64,000 nt of DNA from Halostella limicola (GTDB lineage: Archaea; Halobacteriota; Halobacteria; Halobacteriales; Natronoarchaeaceae): contig NZ_RCDI01000001.1 in assembly GCF_003675875.1 (NCBI RefSeq), forward strand, positions 434,001 through 498,000, written 5' to 3'. Of this stretch, positions 61,469-64,000 are shown in pieces. How positions within the stretch are numbered: the first letter of the stretch is position 1; each line of letters opens with the position of its first letter. The position numbers and the translations under genes are program-made. The notes beneath the pieces were generated by a model that was not told the DNA's origin, did not search any database, and saw only the letters and a list, made by a program, of their open reading frames with translations.

Positions 61469-62388
61469 TGTCTATCGGAGAACGACTCAACGGCATCACC
61501 GGGGCTAGCAGCTACTTCGAAAGTCCGGTGGAGCGCCGCGAGGCGCTCCTCGGCATCCTCCTTATTCTCCCCGCAGTCGTACTCATCAGTGCGGTCATCC
61601 TCTACCCGCTCGCGTACAACGTCTACCTGAGTTTCACCGACGTGCCGCTGAACCCCAACCAATCGCCCCAGTGGGTCGGCCTCTCCAACTACATTGAGCT
61701 CCTCACCTCGGGGCAGTTCTGGTCGGCGTTCTCGACGACCGTGTTGTTCACGGTCGGCAGCACGGTCCTCTCGACAGTGATCGGGCTCGCGGTGGCGCTG
61801 CTGTTCGACCGTCAGTTCCGCGGCCGACGCCTCGTCCGCGGCCTCGTCCTGCTCCCACACGTCACCCCGATCATCGCGGTGGCGTTCGTCTGGCAGTTCA
61901 TGCTCAGCCCACTCTGGGGGGCTATCCCGAACCTCCTCGCGGACCTGGGCCTCTACAGCAGTCGCGTCGGCTTGCTCGAACAGAGCGGCACGGCGCTCCC
62001 GATGGTCATCGTCTTCTCGGCGTGGCGGAACTTCCCGTTCGCGTTCCTGCTGTTCGTCGCACGGCTACAGGCCATCCCCGAATCGATGTACGAGGCCGCA
62101 CGCATCGACGGCGCGAGCGCGATCGCGCAGTTCAAGGATATCACGCTCCCCGAGCTGCGAGGCACTATCGCCATCATCGTCCTCTTACGCGGGATCTGGG
62201 AGTTCAACGCGTTCGCGCAGATCTGGCTGCTCACGAGACAGGTGACGACGCTCCCGATCCTGGCCTACCGGACGGCGTTCGCCAACTTCGAACAGGGCCT
62301 CGGTGCGGCGATCGCCTTGCTCCTGTTCGTCATACAGATACTGCTGGTCATCGGGTTCATCACCCTGTTCGGGGAGGACAGCGTGTAA
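61468..62388 (+). CDS. Sugar ABC transporter permease, MalF-type (306 aa)
   Basis: Six membrane helices (about residues 30-55, 90-115, 120-145, 165-190, 215-240 and 275-300). The EAA loop is EAARIDGASAIAQFKDITLPELRG, which contacts the ATPase. The first helix follows a short N-terminal stretch (MSIGERLNGITGASSYFE). It is coupled to the binding protein by the overlapping TAATG. The operon continues with the second permease at 63769 after the inserted IS element. Confidence 0.94.
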   Translation: MSIGERLNGITGASSYFESPVERREALLGILLILPAVVLISAVILYPLAYNVYLSFTDVPLNPNQSPQWVGLSNYIELLTSGQFWSAFSTTVLFTVGSTVLSTVIGLAVALLFDRQFRGRRLVRGLVLLPHVTPIIAVAFVWQFMLSPLWGAIPNLLADLGLYSSRVGLLEQSGTALPMVIVFSAWRNFPFAFLLFVARLQAIPESMYEAARIDGASAIAQFKDITLPELRGTIAIIVLLRGIWEFNAFAQIWLLTRQVTTLPILAYRTAFANFEQGLGAAIALLLFVIQILLVIGFITLFGEDSV

Positions 62389-62395
62389 GCTAACC

Positions 62396-62411
62396 CACGG
62401 CTAAAACCGTG
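62396..62411. repeat. Terminal hairpin at the tnpB 3' end (RE)
   Basis: CACGG-CTAAAA-CCGTG forms a perfect 5 bp stem. The tnpB stop codon lies in its loop (62401-62403). In related elements the RE hairpin is the 3' end of the omega RNA scaffold. Confidence 0.7.
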
Positions 62412-63642
62412 AACTTTCACCATGGATTCCCGCTCTAGCCAAATCAGGCAGGGGTTTCACCCCGTTCGCGTTCAGCATCCCGGTGTTCAAACGCACGCCT
62501 ACGGGTGCGCCTCCTCCGACTCCAGTTTGGTTCCGGAAGAGTCGATAGCCAACGTTCTTCGCGGCATTGTAGTCCGCGTGGTTCGTGTACTCACACCGTT
62601 GGCACTCGAAGGTGTCCTGCGACGGGCGGTTGTTCTTAGCTGTGTGCCCGCACGACGAACACCGACGCGACGTGTTCGACGGCTCTACCTGCTCGACGGC
62701 AATCCCGCGTGGCTCGGCCTTGTACGTGACGTACTCGTAGAGCCGTCGAAACGCCCACCTGTGGATCCGCTTCGCGCCTGGCATCCGCTCACGAATGTCG
62801 GTCAGGTCCTCGAACGCGATGTGCGAACATCCGCGTTCATCGGCTTCAGCGACGAGTTCGTTTGCGATCCGATGGAGCATCTGCTTGAAGCGACCGGTCT
62901 CTGTGCGTCCGACAGCCCGGATGTTCTCGTGGGCGTCATGCGAGCCGCACTGTTGAAGCGAGGCACGACGCTTCTCGTACTCCCGTTGCCAGTGGTCGAG
63001 TTCGTCACCGGACCAGAATATTCCCGTCGAGGTGACGGCGATGTTCTCGACCCCGAGGTCCACACCGAGAACCGTCCCGTTCTCGCGTGGGTCGGGAGCA
63101 TCCACATCCGCCTTTGTTCGAATGTGGAGGTAGAACTCGTCACTGTGTTCGCGGTAGTGAAGCGTTGCGCCGGTTATCTCGTAATCGGCGGAGAAAAGAT
63201 ACTGCAAGTGGGGCGTATCGCGGTCTTCGTCGGGCAACACGTACCCGGCGGTGATGCGCCCATCAACGGTCGCGAGCGTCGCATGGTCATCGTGGAACGT
63301 TGCGTTGCGCTGGTTGTACTCGACGAACGGCGAGGTGAACGTCGGCAACGAGGCCGTCTTACCACGCTTCCACTTAGCGAGCGTAGCTTTCAGCGCGTCC
63401 ACGGCTCTCTCACGCGCCGACTGAACGTGGTTGCTGTGCAGGTCGGTTCGATCGCGTACCTCAGAGTACGTCGTCTCATGGAGCACCGACTTGCGGGTTT
63501 CGACCCACTCGCCGTCGTAGGCGGCATCAACAACGTAGTTGGCGGCCTTGAGAAACTGCTGAATCGTCTCGCGAAGAAGGTCCGCACCGCTGTCGTTCAC
63601 GTCGAGTTTGACAGGGATTGTCCGGCGGACCTCCATAAACAT
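62401..63642 (-). CDS. tnpB: TnpB RNA-guided nuclease-like protein (413 aa)
   Basis: RuvC-like catalytic residues are present: D195 in [12 protein letters not shown]278 in [10 protein letters not shown], and D357 in [10 protein letters not shown]. The four-Cys zinc finger (C328, C331, C347, C350) lies between the last two. The N-terminal ~190 residues form the RNA-binding wedge and REC-like part. Both MFMEV starts are two codons apart; the frame runs 26 codons further upstream. TnpB is known elsewhere to cut DNA guided by an RNA from the element's RE. All three acidic residues are intact, so activity is possible. Confidence 0.93.
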   Translation of the reverse strand: MFMEVRRTIPVKLDVNDSGADLLRETIQQFLKAANYVVDAAYDGEWVETRKSVLHETTYSEVRDRTDLHSNHVQSARERAVDALKATLAKWKRGKTASLPTFTSPFVEYNQRNATFHDDHATLATVDGRITAGYVLPDEDRDTPHLQYLFSADYEITGATLHYREHSDEFYLHIRTKADVDAPDPRENGTVLGVDLGVENIAVTSTGIFWSGDELDHWQREYEKRRASLQQCGSHDAHENIRAVGRTETGRFKQMLHRIANELVAEADERGCSHIAFEDLTDIRERMPGAKRIHRWAFRRLYEYVTYKAEPRGIAVEQVEPSNTSRRCSSCGHTAKNNRPSQDTFECQRCEYTNHADYNAAKNVGYRLFRNQTGVGGGAPVGVRLNTGMLNANGVKPLPDLARAGIHGESSRF

Positions 63643-63735
63643 CACAATACGTCCTATGCACTTAAACAGTAATACAAGGTGGAGAAGTTGGCCTGCCACC
63701 GTTAGTGGTAGTAGAGTCACGCAAACGCCTGTCCT

Positions 63736-63754
63736 CCCACGACAAAAGTCGGGG
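63736..63754. repeat. Terminal hairpin at the tnpB 5' end (LE)
   Basis: CCC-A-CGAC-AAAA-GTCG-GGGG is a stem of seven pairs with one bulge/mismatch, followed by TTTCAAC outwards. It lies 94-112 bp upstream of the tnpB start. Confidence 0.6.
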
Positions 63755-63768
63755 GTTTCAACGCATCG

Positions 63769-64000
63769 ATGAACTGGATCGCCATCATCGCCAGCGCGGC
63801 CCGCGAGTCCGCGACCGGCGTGCGTCTACTCCGACAACAGGTGCGTCGCGACGGCCGACTGCGTCGCCTCGGATTCTACATTAGCCTCGGGCTCACGCTG
63901 CTCGTGTCGCTGTTCCCGTTTTACGTGATGTTCATCACGAGCATCTCGCCCGACGACGCCATCTACGTCGACGACCCCTCGCTGCTGCCGCAGGCGGTCA
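63769..64000 (+). CDS. Sugar ABC transporter permease, MalG-type, partial (77 codons seen)
   Basis: The gene is cut by the window end. The N-terminus is a cytoplasmic basic stretch ([21 protein letters not shown]) followed by the first membrane helix ([24 protein letters not shown]) and [15 protein letters not shown], typical of the MalG-type second permease. The ATG at 63769 lies nine bases after the likely end of the IS element. In the uninterrupted operon it would follow the first permease directly. Confidence 0.88.
   Translation, partial: MNWIAIIASAARESATGVRLLRQQVRRDGRLRRLGFYISLGLTLLVSLFPFYVMFITSISPDDAIYVDDPSLLPQAV

Larger units (their letters stand above)
62389..63760 (-). mobile_element. 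IS1341-type (IS200/IS605 group) element carrying only tnpB
   Basis: The element sits between the stop of the first permease and the start of the second. The tnpB gene runs opposite to the operon. Hairpins mark the ends: CACGG-CTAAAA-CCGTG (62396-62411) and CCCACGAC-AAAA-GTCGGGGG (63736-63754). There is no tnpA, so it is non-autonomous or needs another element's transposase. The exact ends are uncertain by several bases because this group makes no target duplication. Confidence 0.8.

Overview
The window is chromosomal DNA of a haloarchaeon (class Halobacteria). The evidence is the high GC content with strong G/C third-position preference, very acidic proteins, an archaeal MCM helicase, Tat-lipoprotein and PGF-type surface proteins, a Bat/HTH-10 regulator, HalOD1 and Lrp proteins, a haloarchaeal malic enzyme, and TATA boxes about 27 bp before leaderless start codons. 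Genus and species cannot be fixed from the sequence alone.

Layout. (1) 1-3.6 kb is an AT-richer accessory island: a polypyrimidine tract, a small zinc ribbon, three orphan membrane or anchored proteins and a tyrosine integrase at its right edge. (2) 3.7-10.8 kb is a tightly packed seven-gene, one-direction cluster: mcm (interrupted by a 470-residue intein at the Walker A lysine/serine), four haloarchaea-specific proteins (one a degenerate RecA/KaiC-like protein), a coiled-coil protein and a MinD/ParA ATPase, joined by overlapping GTGA stop/starts. (3) 11-34.4 kb is ordinary chromosome: aldo/keto reductase, PD-(D/E)XK nuclease, tRNA-Pro, SLC13 transporter, Ski2-like helicase, a probable degenerate CHAT-like protein, cupin, membrane metalloprotease with CBS domains, VOC protein, ArsC-like phosphatase, an acyl-CoA dehydrogenase / MaoC / decayed CoA-transferase operon, MFS transporter, MaeB malic enzyme, PHP phosphatase, HalOD1 protein, Lrp regulator, a large Bat-like sensor regulator, a zinc-ribbon microprotein and glutamate dehydrogenase.

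(4) 34.4-52.9 kb is the most distinctive part. A stub of an FtsX/MacB-type permease is followed by a 7.5 kb cluster (DUF4129-type membrane protein, DUF58, two membrane proteins, MoxR AAA ATPase, DUF4350 protein, small membrane protein). Next comes an operon with a 1105-residue PGF-pre-PGF surface protein, a MacB/LolD-type ATPase and two permeases, then a Thr-rich PGF-CTERM-like surface protein, a DUF1616 membrane protein and two tandem paralogous FilR1-type regulators that share a promoter/operator motif. It reads as an envelope-associated system. The ATP-dependent chaperone/scaffold part appears to have been inserted beside the surface-protein/ABC part. (5) 53-56.3 kb is sparse accessory DNA with a nucleotide-sugar epimerase and a DUF7342/TumE-like pair resembling a toxin-antitoxin module with its own palindrome. 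(6) 56.7-64 kb is a sugar module: an AGE-family isomerase/epimerase, a glycogen-debranching-type glucosidase, and a divergent ABC sugar-uptake operon with a 25 bp palindrome at its promoter. That operon is interrupted between its two permease genes by a lone TnpB (IS1341-type) element in the opposite orientation.

No CRISPR array, rRNA or second tRNA was seen.
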